Source: Comamonas odontotermitis (GTDB lineage Bacteria; Pseudomonadota; Gammaproteobacteria; Burkholderiales; Burkholderiaceae_C). From it: a stretch of DNA of 64,000 bases. The number at the start of each line of letters is the position of its first letter. Position 1 is the first letter of the stretch. A program made the translations under genes and the position numbers. The stretch covers positions 67,001 through 131,000 of the forward strand of contig NZ_CP083452.1 of NCBI RefSeq assembly GCF_020080045.1. Reading direction: 5' to 3'. Below, piece after piece: positions 34,963 through 44,946 of the stretch. The notes beneath the pieces were generated by a model. The model was not told the origin of the DNA. It worked only from the letters and a program-made list of their open reading frames with translations, and made no database searches.

Positions 34963-35925
34963 TCAGAGGCCGTGGCCCCGCTTGCTGGTCTTGGGGCTGG
35001 GCACGCTGCTGCCCATGTTGCTGCACAGGTAATCCCAGCATTGCTGCACCACCGGGCGGCGGTTGCCATGGGCGCTGCGCGTCATCAGGCAGATGCGGCG
35101 CGACAGCAGGGGCGCCTTCAGCGGCATGGTGACCAGGTCGTTGTCGACGTGGCACTGGGTGTAGAGCCGCGAAATGAGGCCGATGCGCAGGCCGCTGCGC
35201 ACCAGGGCGTACAGCGATTCGGTGTAGGTCAGGGTTTCGGTGTGGCTGATGCCCACGCCCTGTTGCTCCAGCACCGACACGATCATTTCATAGGTGCTGC
35301 CGCGCGAGAGGATGACGAGCGGCTCGTCGTTCAGGTCCGTCCAGCGCAGCTCGGGCATCTTGGCCAGGCGGTGGCTGGCGGGCATCACGGCCATCACTTC
35401 GTCTTCGGTAACGAACTGGGTATCCACGGTCGAGGGCACGGTGAACTCCAGGCCCAGGCCGATGTCGGAGCCCCCATTGGCCACCGACTGCAGCAAATCC
35501 TCGTTGCGCAGGTCCTGCAACTGCAGGTCAACCATCGGATTTTCCTTTTGCCAGATCGCCAGCCATGGGGCGAGCAGATGGATGGCCGACGGAATGCAGC
35601 TGACGCGTACCGTGTCGGCCTGGTACTTGAGCAACTGCTGCAGATCCTGCACGCCCTGAACGAAGTTGTTGATCATCCACTCCACCTGCGGGCGCACGGC
35701 CTCGCCTGCGGGTGTCATCCGCACATGGTGGGTACTGCGGTCGAACAAAGGTGTTCCCAGCAGGTTCTCCAGCTCCCGGATCGCCGACGACAACGCGGGC
35801 TGGCTCATGGAGAGCGCTTGCGCGGCACGGCTGAAGCTGCGGTGATTGGCCACCTCCTTGAAGCAGCTCAACTGGCGCAGCGAGGGCGTTGGTGCAGATT
35901 TGCGAGGCGGTTCAGCGTCGGTCAT
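34963..35925 (-). CDS. LysR-family transcriptional regulator
   Basis: This 320-residue regulator has its helix-turn-helix near residues 16-75 (RSFSRAAQALSMSQPALSSAI, then LENLLGTPLFDRS), preceded by a 12-residue basic leader and followed by a standard effector domain. The C-terminus has a ~20-residue extension (SSVPSPKTSKRGHGL). No divergent or co-transcribed catabolic gene is adjacent: the upstream side is a 319-bp gap and the downstream side the convergent ruvB. Its target is therefore unknown. Confidence 0.9.
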   Translation of the reverse strand: MTDAEPPRKSAPTPSLRQLSCFKEVANHRSFSRAAQALSMSQPALSSAIRELENLLGTPLFDRSTHHVRMTPAGEAVRPQVEWMINNFVQGVQDLQQLLKYQADTVRVSCIPSAIHLLAPWLAIWQKENPMVDLQLQDLRNEDLLQSVANGGSDIGLGLEFTVPSTVDTQFVTEDEVMAVMPASHRLAKMPELRWTDLNDEPLVILSRGSTYEMIVSVLEQQGVGISHTETLTYTESLYALVRSGLRIGLISRLYTQCHVDNDLVTMPLKAPLLSRRICLMTRSAHGNRRPVVQQCWDYLCSNMGSSVPSPKTSKRGHGL

Positions 35926-36244
35926 AAAAGCCAGATCGGTTCAGTACGACAAGCAGGCATGCTGCGGCATGGTGGCACTGGGCGCCTCCAGGTGCAAGCA
36001 GCATGTTTTGTCAAAAGTAATCGAGTGTTATTCCTGCGTTCAATTGCAAATATACATCGATTTTCATATCGCCATTGGAGATAAATTGCGGTAATTCCAT
36101 CGGAATCTCTTCTTGAATCGCAAATGATGCTGATGTGCACAAAAGCAATGGTTGGGCGCACCCCTCATTGAAAATTGTTAATACTTGCTTCGCCGCCATC
36201 CGTTTCTGCAAAAGGGCCCACCCCGACCGCATCATCCGGCTGCA
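35926..36244. other. AT-rich intergenic region, no clear gene
   Basis: This 319-bp stretch upstream of the LysR gene is noticeably AT-rich. It includes TTTTGTCAAAAG (an imperfect palindrome) and presumably the LysR promoter. A minus-strand frame of ~70 codons near 36011-36235 has no binding site or recognisable motif and I do not call it. Confidence 0.4.
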
Positions 36245-36886
36245 TCACCCGGCCAGTTCGTCCAGACCGGTCTGCTGCAGGTGGCTGGTGTCTCCCCAGC
36301 CCACCAGGGCGAGGCCGCTGTCGGGGGTCCAGAGCAGGCGGTTGATGCTGGTGTTGGCCAGCTCCCAGGTGCGGGGAGCCTGCAGGCCCTGGCGTGTGGA
36401 CAGGCGGTACAGGGTGTCGAGCACCCCGCCATGGGCCACGATGGCAATCTGCTGGCCCAGGTGCTGCCGGGCCAGTGCGTCGACGGCATGGGCTACGCGT
36501 GCCTGCATATCCTGCAGGGATTCTCCGCTGGGCGGTGCAAAGGCCGGATCGCGTTTGCGCCAGCGCAGTGCAGCATCGGGGTCGGAGACTTCGATATCGG
36601 CAAAGCGCTGGCCTTCATAGCTGCCAAAGCAGCGTTCGCGCAGGCGTGCGTCGATGGTCAGCGGGGCGCCGTTGGCATCTGCCAGGGCCTGCGCCGTGGC
36701 GAGCGCACGCTGCAGATCGCTGCTGTAGATGTGGTGCAGCGGCTCGTCGGCCAGGGCGGCCGCCATCTGCAGGGCCTGCCTGCGGCCCGTGCCGTTGAGT
36801 GCGATGTCGGTGTGGCCCTGGATGCGGGCGCCGAGGTTCCAGTCGGTTTCGCCGTGGCGAATGGCAATGATCCGGGTGGCGTTCAT
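36245..36886 (-). CDS. Histidine phosphatase family protein
   Basis: This 213-residue phosphoglycerate-mutase-like phosphatase has the catalytic histidine in RHGETDWN near residue 10, the SSDLQRALATAQ segment with its phosphate-binding arginine, the acid in RERCFGSYEG, and the second histidine in IVAHGGV near 150. This layout fits GpmB-like or CobC-like broad-specificity phosphatases; the substrate is not readable and it should not be assumed to be a glycolytic mutase. The gene starts 4 bases after the stop of the DUF4136 lipoprotein gene, so the two are probably co-transcribed. Confidence 0.88.
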   Translation of the reverse strand: MNATRIIAIRHGETDWNLGARIQGHTDIALNGTGRRQALQMAAALADEPLHHIYSSDLQRALATAQALADANGAPLTIDARLRERCFGSYEGQRFADIEVSDPDAALRWRKRDPAFAPPSGESLQDMQARVAHAVDALARQHLGQQIAIVAHGGVLDTLYRLSTRQGLQAPRTWELANTSINRLLWTPDSGLALVGWGDTSHLQQTGLDELAG

Positions 36887-36890
36887 GTCG

Positions 36891-37568
36891 TCAGGGTTTC
36901 ACTACCGCTGGTGCGGCGTTGCCTGCAGGGGGCGCTCCCACGGTGGCGGTCACCTTGCGCACGCCAGTGGGCGGCTTGGGAAAGCCATTGAGTGCAGAGT
37001 CGAACAGGATGCGGTAGATCACCTTGTCGTCCACCCACACGTCTTCGTAGCGGGCCGAGGTTTCGTACACCACCTGCTGCGTCTGGAAATCGCGCAAGGT
37101 CAGTTGCACGGCGCGGTAGTGCAGCGAGGGGCCGGTGTCGCGCCACATCATGCCGCCGCGCCAGCCAAACCCGGCGCCCCAGCCAAAGCCGCCGTAGGGG
37201 CCATAGGGTGCATAGGGGCTGCCGGGCAGCAGCCAACTGTCAGGAATGTAACGCGCCTCAGCGGCAATCTGGGCCACCAGGGTGCCCTGGGCATCATCGC
37301 GCTGCAGGCCTACGCCTGCGAGCGAGGTTTGCGCCTGCTGCACCACGTTGTCAAAGGCGGTGCCCTGCGCCTGCTGCGATGGCAGGAGCTGCAGGCGGTA
37401 GGTGGGGGGCTTGGGCAACTCGGCCAGTGTGGAATAGCTCTGCACTTCGCTTTCCACATTGCGCACGCTGGCGCAACCGGTCAGCCACAGGGCCGAGAGC
37501 AGCAATGTGCAGGCAAGCACACTGCGATGCAGGCTGCCGGTCTGGCCGCCTGGTAGGGATAGGTTCAT
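36891..37568 (-). CDS. DUF4136 lipoprotein
   Basis: This 225-residue outer-membrane or periplasmic lipoprotein has a signal peptide with a lipobox (LWLTGC, Cys32). A DUF4136-type domain follows, with a glycine/tyrosine/proline-rich loop (PYAPYGPYGGFGWGAGFGW) and the family's late LTLRDFQTQQVVYETSARY segment. Function unknown; DUF4136 proteins are usually found in the cell envelope. GGAGGCGAT before the ATG fixes the start, 48 codons after the beginning of the open frame. The histidine phosphatase gene follows closely. Confidence 0.85.
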   Translation of the reverse strand: MNLSLPGGQTGSLHRSVLACTLLLSALWLTGCASVRNVESEVQSYSTLAELPKPPTYRLQLLPSQQAQGTAFDNVVQQAQTSLAGVGLQRDDAQGTLVAQIAAEARYIPDSWLLPGSPYAPYGPYGGFGWGAGFGWRGGMMWRDTGPSLHYRAVQLTLRDFQTQQVVYETSARYEDVWVDDKVIYRILFDSALNGFPKPPTGVRKVTATVGAPPAGNAAPAVVKP

Positions 37569-37756
37569 ATCGCCTCCTTCAAAACGCGATTCTGGAGATT
37601 CTCCGCCTGTATGCCAACCTCCGGGGCACCCGCGCCCGGCACCAAAAGCAAATGCGCCGGCCCCAGAGGGCGCAGCGCATGCAAAAGGACGCGGTAGTAC
37701 AAGGCGCAGCATCTGTCAGTCCGGGGAGAGCGTGGATGCTGCAAGGCCATGGTGTG

Positions 37757-38755
<999 letters not shown>

Positions 38756-38759
38756 GGGG

Positions 38760-39134
38760 TCACCATTGTCCGGTTTCGGTGCGGATTGCAACTTCGCAAT
38801 CGTCAAAAATCTCCAGCTTGGCAATCTTGATGCGCACGCCGCGCACATTGGGCAGCAGCATCAGGCGCTGCGCCAGCTTGCCAATCAGGGTCTCCAGCAG
38901 GTTCACGTGTTCGGCCGTGCATTCGTCGATGATGATCTGGCGCACCTTGCGGTAGTCCAGCACATGCATGATGTCGTCGTCGCTGGGGGCCAGCGGCTGC
39001 TGGCCCAGGTTCAGCTCGGCATCGACCTGGATGGGCTGGGGGTCTACCTTCTCGTGCGCGAGGATGCCCAGATTGGCATCAAAGCGCAGGCCGGTCAGCG
39101 TCAGGGTTTGCAACCCGGTGTCAAATGTTGTCAT
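38760..39134 (-). CDS. folB: Dihydroneopterin aldolase FolB
   Basis: This 124-residue enzyme of folate synthesis converts 7,8-dihydroneopterin to 6-hydroxymethyl-dihydropterin and glycolaldehyde. The family segments [14 protein letters not shown] and PIQVDAEL, the LDYRKV motif, the catalytic glutamate in [14 protein letters not shown] and the final [13 protein letters not shown] lysine region are all present. It lies 4 bases upstream of ttcA and 28 bases after a FolM-like SDR gene, giving a small SDR-folB-ttcA unit. Confidence 0.93.
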   Translation of the reverse strand: MTTFDTGLQTLTLTGLRFDANLGILAHEKVDPQPIQVDAELNLGQQPLAPSDDDIMHVLDYRKVRQIIIDECTAEHVNLLETLIGKLAQRLMLLPNVRGVRIKIAKLEIFDDCEVAIRTETGQW

Positions 39135-39162
39135 AAAAGCAGACGTTGTGGCGTTGTTGCCG

Positions 39163-39948
39163 TCACATCATCGAAAAATCGCGGTCAAACCGCATCAGGT
39201 GCTGGCCGCCGTCCACCAGCAAGGTGGTGCCGGTGATCGACCGGTTCTCCAGCGCAAAACGCACGGTGGCTGCCACATCATCCGGGGTGGACGAGCGGCC
39301 CAGCGGGCTCATGCGGTGCAGGGCTTCAAACTTGTCGTCTGTCAGGTAGTCGCTGGTCAGGGTCAGGCCCGGGGCCACACCCACCACGCGCAGCAGCGGC
39401 GCGAGCGCCTGCGCGAGCAGGGTGCCTGCTGCCTCCAGCGCGGCCTTGCTGAGCGTGTAGCTGACGAAGTCGGGGTTCATGTTCCACAGCTTCTGGTCGA
39501 GCAGGTTCACCACCACGCCTTGCGCATTGCCGCCGCGCTGGGCGATGTGCTGGTGCAGCACCTGGGCCAGCACCAGCGGCGCGCCCGTGTTGCTGCGCAT
39601 GTGGCGCTCCAGTGCGGCGTAGCCAAAGTCTGCAGCCGTGTCGTGCTCGAAGAGCGAGGCGCTGTTGACCACGGCATCGACCGGCCCGAGCTGATCTACC
39701 ACCCGGGGCAGCAGCGCGCGCACGGCCGATTCGTCCTCAAAATCTGCATCAAAATGGCCGCTGGCGCCCGATAGCACTGCGCAAGCAGCTGCAGTTTCGA
39801 TAGCGTCTGCCTTCGATCCCCGGTAGTGCACGGCCACCTGCCAGCCGTGGGCGGCCAGATCGAGCGCAATGGCCCGCCCCAGGCGCTTGGCAGCGCCGGT
39901 GACCAGTACGGTGCGTGGGGTCGAAGAGGGCAAAGGCATGGCAGGCAC
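39163..39948 (-). CDS. SDR oxidoreductase, FolM/pteridine-reductase-like
   Basis: This 261-residue short-chain dehydrogenase has the cofactor motif TGAAKRLGRAIA near residue 17 (the AKRLG form is typical of FolM and pteridine reductases), NSASLFEHD in the NNAG position, and the catalytic Tyr-Lys pair in SYTLSKAALE. The following LLVDGGQHL ends the fold. Placement just upstream of folB suggests reduction of dihydromonapterin or dihydrofolate. Unlike canonical FolM the asparagine motif reads NSAS, as in pteridine reductases. Two ATGs three codons apart could serve as start. Confidence 0.85.
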   Translation of the reverse strand: MPAMPLPSSTPRTVLVTGAAKRLGRAIALDLAAHGWQVAVHYRGSKADAIETAAACAVLSGASGHFDADFEDESAVRALLPRVVDQLGPVDAVVNSASLFEHDTAADFGYAALERHMRSNTGAPLVLAQVLHQHIAQRGGNAQGVVVNLLDQKLWNMNPDFVSYTLSKAALEAAGTLLAQALAPLLRVVGVAPGLTLTSDYLTDDKFEALHRMSPLGRSSTPDDVAATVRFALENRSITGTTLLVDGGQHLMRFDRDFSMM

Positions 39949-39951
39949 TGT

Positions 39952-41091
39952 ATGAACAGCGACAATAGGGGGGTGAATACAGAACCCTCTAGTTTAACGA
40001 TTGTGCTCGCCAAACGCGCAGCTGAGGCTATTGCCCAGGCTGGCGGCTGGCTGGCTTTTGATGAGTTCATGCGCATGGCGTTGTACGAGCCGGGCCTGGG
40101 CTATTACGCCAATACGCGCAGCAAGTTCGGTGTGATGCCTGAGGAGGGCAGCGACTTTGTCACCGCGCCCGAGCTCTCGCCCGTGTTTGGCGAGCTGGTG
40201 GCCGCGCAGGTGCAGGACGCCTTTGCCCATACCCAGACGAGCGAGGTGTGGGAGTTTGGCGCGGGCACGGGTGCGCTCGCCGAGCAGATGTTGTCTGCGC
40301 TGGGCGATGCCTGCACGGGCTACACCATTGTCGATCTGTCGGGCAGCCTGCGCGCGCGCCAGCAGGAGCGGCTGGCCCGCTTTGGCGATAAAGTGCGTTG
40401 GGCGAGTGAGTTGCCTGCGCAACTGCAGGGCGTGGTGGTGGGCAACGAGGTGCTCGATGCCATGCCCGTCAAGCTGCTGCTGCGCCGCCAGGGCGTCTGG
40501 CTGGAGCGCGGCGTGGTGGTGGCCGCGCAAGAGGGCGACGCCATCAGCTTCGGCTGGGCCGAGCGCCCCACCGCACTGCGCCCGCCGGTGGAGCCCGATC
40601 TGCCTGCCGATGCCGACTATCTGACCGAAATCCATCCCCAGGCCGAAGCCTTTGTCGCCACCCTGGGCGACCGCATGACGCGCGGCGCGGCCATCTTCAT
40701 CGACTATGGTTTTGGCGAGAGCGAGTACTACCACCCGCAACGCCACATGGGCACCCTGGTCTGCCACCACCTGCACCAGGTGGACAGCGACCCACTCGCC
40801 TTGATCGGCCTCAAGGACCTCACGGCCCACGTCAACTTCACCGGCATTGCCGTGGCAGCGCAGGATGCGGGCTTTGACGTGCTGGGCTACACCAGCCAGG
40901 CGCATTTCCTCATCAACTGCGGGCTGGCCGCCAAGATGGAGACGCTCGACGTCATCGCCCGCAGCAAGGCCGCCAAGCTGATGCTGGAGCACGAGATGGG
41001 CGAGTTCTTCAAGGCCATCATGCTGGCCAAGGGCGTGCCATTCTGGGATGCCGCAGGTTTTGTGCAGGGCGACCGGATGCACCGGCTCTGA
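39952..41091 (+). CDS. SAM-dependent methyltransferase, MidA/NDUFAF7 family
   Basis: This 379-residue class I methyltransferase-fold protein is homologous to mitochondrial NDUFAF7, which methylates an arginine of a complex I subunit. The N-terminal GGWLAFDEFMRMALYEPGLGYYA is a hallmark of the family. The AdoMet motif reads WEFGAGTGALAEQM, and VVGNEVLDAMPVKLLL and AAIFIDYGFGESEYYHPQR follow. The bacterial target is not established. It is divergent from the SDR-folB-ttcA unit with only three bases between the start codons, so the promoters must overlap the coding sequences. Confidence 0.9.
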   Translation: MNSDNRGVNTEPSSLTIVLAKRAAEAIAQAGGWLAFDEFMRMALYEPGLGYYANTRSKFGVMPEEGSDFVTAPELSPVFGELVAAQVQDAFAHTQTSEVWEFGAGTGALAEQMLSALGDACTGYTIVDLSGSLRARQQERLARFGDKVRWASELPAQLQGVVVGNEVLDAMPVKLLLRRQGVWLERGVVVAAQEGDAISFGWAERPTALRPPVEPDLPADADYLTEIHPQAEAFVATLGDRMTRGAAIFIDYGFGESEYYHPQRHMGTLVCHHLHQVDSDPLALIGLKDLTAHVNFTGIAVAAQDAGFDVLGYTSQAHFLINCGLAAKMETLDVIARSKAAKLMLEHEMGEFFKAIMLAKGVPFWDAAGFVQGDRMHRL

Positions 41092-41126
41092 GAACATCAA
41101 CACGTTCCGAGCCCGGGCGGAGGGCG

Positions 41127-42080
41127 TTATCCCAATCTGCTGCAGTAGCGTCCCAGCGTGGTGGGCACAAAATCGGCGGACAGCATGGGCGCGGCCACGA
41201 CGCCGCGCGTCACAAAACTGCACTGGGCAGGCACCATGCCCAGCGGGCCTTGCAGCCAGTCGATGCGCTGGGGCCACTGCTGGTTGGCGGTTTGCGCCAA
41301 GCCCTGGGTGATGACCGGAGCCAGTTGCTGCAATGCCGATGCCAGCGGGTGCAGCCAGCGGCGGTCGTCCACCGTCAGCTGGCGCCCGGGGTGCAATTGC
41401 AGCCAGGCCTGGGCGACGCCGGCATCGAGCTGGCGGATCACCTCGGTGACGGCATGGTGCATGCCCAACTGGCGCAGCGCATGGGCTGCCGCCAGCATCG
41501 GGGCTGCCACCACCATGCCGCTTCTCGGGTCGATCGGCCAGTTGGGCTGGCCCCAGGAGAGGGTGATTTCTTCGGCACGCAGGCTGTTGAAGACAGGCGC
41601 GGCCAGGTCAGAGTTGAGCCACATCGTCCAGCGGGCCTGCAAGGTGGCGTCGAGTGTGTTCCAGGCGGCCTCTGCAGCCAGACCCCAGGGCTGTACATAG
41701 CTTTGCTGGATGGCTGGCAGCAGATGGAACTGCCGGGCATCCTGGTCGATGCTGACCTGAAACAGGGTTTCCCACTCCATATCCGCCAGCCGCTGCTGTC
41801 CGAGGGCGCAACCCATGGTATGGGCTGCGCGTTGTACGTGCGTGGCCACCGTCCACCACAGCAGGGCCACCTGCGTGTTGTCGCCCAGGCTGCGCTGCAT
41901 GGTCTTGAACCACGGATTGGCGAACAGGCGCTCCTGCGCGGCGCCCACCTGTCCAGCCCCCAGGCCCGCCCCGGCGGTCAGCAAGGCGCCCGCAGCCATC
42001 TGGCGGACAAACTGGCGCCGACTCTGGGCCGTGGATGGAGGCGAAGATGGGGTGAAATTCGTCATAACACACGCATTCAT
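41127..42080 (-). CDS. Tat-exported protein of unknown function
   Basis: I do not recognise this 317-residue protein. It has a twin-arginine signal (SRRQFVRQMAAGALLTAGAG, near residues 20-39) with cleavage likely after VGAA, so it should be exported folded. The mature part is rich in Trp and Gln, mostly helical by composition (LAAAHALRQLGMHHAVTEVI), and has only three cysteines in all, one in the leader (C4) and a CGL-type residue near the middle. Tat use suggests a cofactor, but none can be named. The gene is divergent from the TauD-type dioxygenase across a 351-bp gap and convergent with the MidA-like gene. Confidence 0.75.
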   Translation of the reverse strand: MNACVMTNFTPSSPPSTAQSRRQFVRQMAAGALLTAGAGLGAGQVGAAQERLFANPWFKTMQRSLGDNTQVALLWWTVATHVQRAAHTMGCALGQQRLADMEWETLFQVSIDQDARQFHLLPAIQQSYVQPWGLAAEAAWNTLDATLQARWTMWLNSDLAAPVFNSLRAEEITLSWGQPNWPIDPRSGMVVAAPMLAAAHALRQLGMHHAVTEVIRQLDAGVAQAWLQLHPGRQLTVDDRRWLHPLASALQQLAPVITQGLAQTANQQWPQRIDWLQGPLGMVPAQCSFVTRGVVAAPMLSADFVPTTLGRYCSRLG

Positions 42081-42431
42081 GGAGGAATGAAATGCATTAT
42101 GTCGTTATGAGTGGCAATTAACCTGCCTTTTTGACGAAAATTGGTAAGCATTCGCTGGCTTCCGGTGCAGAGCCCTGACATACCGCGCCAGCGCCGCACG
42201 CGGAGCAGGCGAGGCGGGCGTCTGGTGCCGTACAGAATGGCTCATTGCGCACCGGCAGCCTCCAGTATGGCTGCCCAACATGAAAGGGCGATGACGAGGC
42301 AGGCAGGGGTACGGCCGCATTCTGCAAAATTTGCATAAAGATAGCCATTTTTATTCGTTTTGCTTTTATGGAGTGGCTTCTACAGTGGCATCACCGCGAT
42401 GGATTTGCCACCGCCCCTTGAGGAAGCCGCC
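42081..42431. other. Divergent promoter region of the dioxygenase cluster
   Basis: This 351-bp gap has an AT-rich end near the dioxygenase gene (TTTGCATAAAGATAGCC, then TTTTTATTCG) that probably contains its promoter. The rest is G+C-rich without hairpins that I trust. No gene seen. Confidence 0.4.
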
Positions 42432-43400
42432 ATGTCTGCCCTGTTCGATGCCCTGACCGCTCACCCGTTCTCCTTCCGCCGCCCGGTGCCGGACTCGGCC
42501 CTGCGCCAGGCGCCAGCGCGCGCTGCCGGTCCCGCGTTTGAAGTGCGCCCCATCAGCCAGCCCGATGGCGCCAGCAGCCGCCTGGGGGTGGAGGTGGCGG
42601 GGCTCGATCTGGCCGAGCCGCTTGGCAGCGACGATTTTGCCCGTCTACACGAGGCGCACCTGCAGCACAGCGTGGTGGTGTATCGCAACCAGCGCATCAC
42701 CCCGGCCGAGCACATTGCGTTCAGCCGCCGCTTTGGCCCGCTGCAGCGCCATGTGCTGCGCAATTTCAAGCTCGATCAGCATGACGAGATTCTGGTGGTC
42801 TCCAACATCATCGAAGGCGGCCAGCCCACGGGGCTGGGGGATGCCGGGGCGTACTGGCATTCCGACCTGTCGTACAAGCCCAAGCCAGCCCTGGGTTCGC
42901 TCCTGCACGCGCAGGAGCTGCCCGAGGTGGGCGGCGATACCCTGTTTGCCGACCAGGTGGCAGCCTACGACGCGCTGCCATACACGCTCAAGCAGCAACT
43001 GGCGGGCCTGCTTGCCGAGCACAGCTATCTGCTCAAGTACGAAGAGTTGCGCGCGCGCAACCCGTTCCGCCCCAAGCTGAGCGATGAGCAGGTGGCCGAG
43101 GTCAAGCCCGCCATTCACCCGGTGGTGCGCACGCACCCCGAAACCGGGCGCAAGGCGCTTTTTGTCAGCGAGCATTTCACCACCCGCATCGTCGGGCTGC
43201 CGCAGGCCAGGTCCGACGCGCTGCTGGCCGAGTTGTTTGCGCACAGCACGCAGCCGCAGTTTGTGTACCGCCACCACTGGCAGCCGCACGATCTGCTGTT
43301 CTGGGACAACCGCGCCGTGCTGCACCTGGCCACCGGCGTGCCCGAGGGGCAGCGCCGCAAGCTTTACCGCACCACCATCGAAGGCGATGTGCCGGTATGA
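42432..43400 (+). CDS. TauD/TfdA-family 2-oxoglutarate/Fe(II) dioxygenase
   Basis: This 322-residue non-haem iron dioxygenase couples oxidation of a substrate to decarboxylation of 2-oxoglutarate. The iron triad is visible: His and Asp in WHSDLSYKP near residue 140, and the distal His in NRAVLHLA near 303, with the 2-oxoglutarate arginine in KLYRTTI. GAGGAAG precedes the chosen ATG. The genes that follow encode a sulfonate/nitrate-type ABC importer, so I infer that this enzyme releases sulfite or an aldehyde from an imported sulfonate, sulfate ester or related compound. The sequence does not identify taurine in particular. Confidence 0.9.
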   Translation: MSALFDALTAHPFSFRRPVPDSALRQAPARAAGPAFEVRPISQPDGASSRLGVEVAGLDLAEPLGSDDFARLHEAHLQHSVVVYRNQRITPAEHIAFSRRFGPLQRHVLRNFKLDQHDEILVVSNIIEGGQPTGLGDAGAYWHSDLSYKPKPALGSLLHAQELPEVGGDTLFADQVAAYDALPYTLKQQLAGLLAEHSYLLKYEELRARNPFRPKLSDEQVAEVKPAIHPVVRTHPETGRKALFVSEHFTTRIVGLPQARSDALLAELFAHSTQPQFVYRHHWQPHDLLFWDNRAVLHLATGVPEGQRRKLYRTTIEGDVPV

Positions 43401-43404
43401 AGAA

Positions 43405-43463
43405 TTTGAATGAAAACAACCTATCGCGCCCATCCAGCAAGCGCGGGCAGCTCCTGTTTTTGA
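43405..43463. repeat. Intergenic repeat, family C, copy 2
   Basis: This unit reads TTTGAATGAAAACAACC, then a GCGC / GCGC hairpin, then CAGCTCCTGTTTTTGATG. It begins four bases after the dioxygenase stop and lies before the receptor gene of the same cluster. Confidence 0.6.
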
Positions 43464-43655
43464 TGTCGATGTGCATGGCTGCCGCGTGTTGATGCCAGAT
43501 GGAAAGCGCGGCCATTGCGGCCCCTCAACGGCTTTCACCTCCTGCCTCTTCGCGGCGATTGACGCCCTGCCCCCGGCACGTACCTTCACGCGCCTCCTCG
43601 CACTTCGCAAGGTGCGCCTGCCGGGGCCATTTACCCCTCGCATCGTATTTAAGCC

Positions 43656-44789
43656 ATGAAATTCAACAACCAATGGGCGCCTACCGCTCGCCAATCGAAG
43701 CAAGAACATTCAAAAACCATAGCGGACAGCGCGCAGCCATCCTCTGCCGCCAGCCGCCGCCGCGCCCTGCGTGGTGCCCGCAAGAACGCGGCCGCCGTGC
43801 TGGCCGCCACGGCACTGCTGTGGGGGCTGGGCACCGGCGTGGCGCAGGCGGCCGAAGGCCAGCTGCGCATTGCCCAGCAGTACGGCATCGTCTACCTGCT
43901 GCTCAATGTGGCGCAGGACCAGCAGCTGATCGAGAAGCACGGCAAGGCCCAGGGCGTGGACATCAAGGTCAACTATCTGCAGTTCTCGGGCGGGCCTGCG
44001 GTCAATGACGCGCTGCTGTCCGGCAACGTCGATATCGCGGGGGCAGGGGTTGCGCCGCTCTTCACGCTGTGGGATCGCACCAAGGGCAAGCAGAACGTCA
44101 AGGGCGTGGCGTCGCTGGGCAATTTTCCGTATTACCTGGTCAGCAACAACCCGGCCGTCAAGACGATTGCCGATTTCACCGACAAGGACCGCATCGCCAC
44201 ACCGGCGGTGGGTGTCTCGGTGCAGTCGCGCGTACTGCAGTACGCATCGGCCAAGCTGTGGGGCGACAAGGAATACCAGCGGCTCGACAAGCTGCAGGTG
44301 GCCCTGCCGCACCCGGATGCAGCGGCAGCCATCATCAAGGGCGGCACCGAGATCAGCGCGCACTTTGGCAACCCGCCCTTCCAGGAGCTGGAGCTGGCGG
44401 GCAACCCCAACGCCCGCATCGTACTGAACAGCTACGACGTGCTGGGCGGCCCCGCTTCATCCACGGTGCTGTACGCAACCGAGAAGTTCCGCCAGGAGAG
44501 CCCCAAGACCTACCGCGCCTTTGTCGATGCGCTCGACGAATCGGCACAGTTCATCAAGGCCAACCCGGACAAGGCGGCCGACATCTTCTTGAAGAGCGGT
44601 GGCGGCGGCAAGGTGGACAAGGCACTGGTACTGCAGATTCTGAAGAACCCGCTGGTGCAGTTCATCATCCAGCCGCAGAACACGGTGGGCCTGGGCCAGT
44701 TTCTGTACAAGGTCGGCGTCATCAAGACCCGGCCGGAAGCCGCCAAGGATTACTTCTTTGACGACCCACGCATTGCCGGAGGGAGTTGA
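43656..44789 (+). CDS. ABC transporter substrate-binding protein, sulfonate/nitrate type
   Basis: This 377-residue periplasmic receptor of the SsuA/TauA/NrtA class has an unusually long N-terminal region of ~40 residues with an arginine cluster (SRRRALRGARK) before the hydrophobic core, cleaving after AQA. The mature protein begins EGQLRIAQQYGIVYLLLN, followed by the VNYLQFSGGPAVNDALLSG segment and DIAGAGVAPL, which line the ligand cleft in this class. It opens the transport part of the cluster. The ligand is unknown. The start codon lacks a strong binding site and internal starts cannot be excluded. Confidence 0.87.
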   Translation: MKFNNQWAPTARQSKQEHSKTIADSAQPSSAASRRRALRGARKNAAAVLAATALLWGLGTGVAQAAEGQLRIAQQYGIVYLLLNVAQDQQLIEKHGKAQGVDIKVNYLQFSGGPAVNDALLSGNVDIAGAGVAPLFTLWDRTKGKQNVKGVASLGNFPYYLVSNNPAVKTIADFTDKDRIATPAVGVSVQSRVLQYASAKLWGDKEYQRLDKLQVALPHPDAAAAIIKGGTEISAHFGNPPFQELELAGNPNARIVLNSYDVLGGPASSTVLYATEKFRQESPKTYRAFVDALDESAQFIKANPDKAADIFLKSGGGGKVDKALVLQILKNPLVQFIIQPQNTVGLGQFLYKVGVIKTRPEAAKDYFFDDPRIAGGS

Positions 44790-44796
44790 TCGGAGC

Positions 44797-44893
44797 ACCC
44801 CTCTGAGGCGCTCTCGCCTTGCTTGCGCAAAGCGGGCAGGGAGACGACAGCCTCGGTGCGCGGCGGCGCTTCCTCGCTGTCTCGCAGATGGGC
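44797..44893. repeat. Intergenic repeat, family B, copy 2
   Basis: It begins ACCCCTCTGAGGCGC and continues with CGACAGCCTCGG and GCGCGGCGGCGCTTCCTCG, aligning in order with the copy at 17352. It lies between the receptor and ATPase genes of one transporter. Confidence 0.55.
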
Positions 44894-44946
44894 GACGCCG
44901 GTTGGATGTGCTGCTTGCGGCGCACAGCATGATGGAGAACAGATAT

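Noticed and set aside
36011..36235. A minus-strand 74-codon frame upstream of the LysR gene
   Set aside because: It has a methionine-rich start but no binding site or family resemblance, and could equally be promoter DNA.
41088..41107. A foldback repeat end after the MidA-like gene
   Set aside because: GAGAACATCAACACGTTCCGA resembles the terminus but differs at several positions and lacks the adjoining stem sequence.
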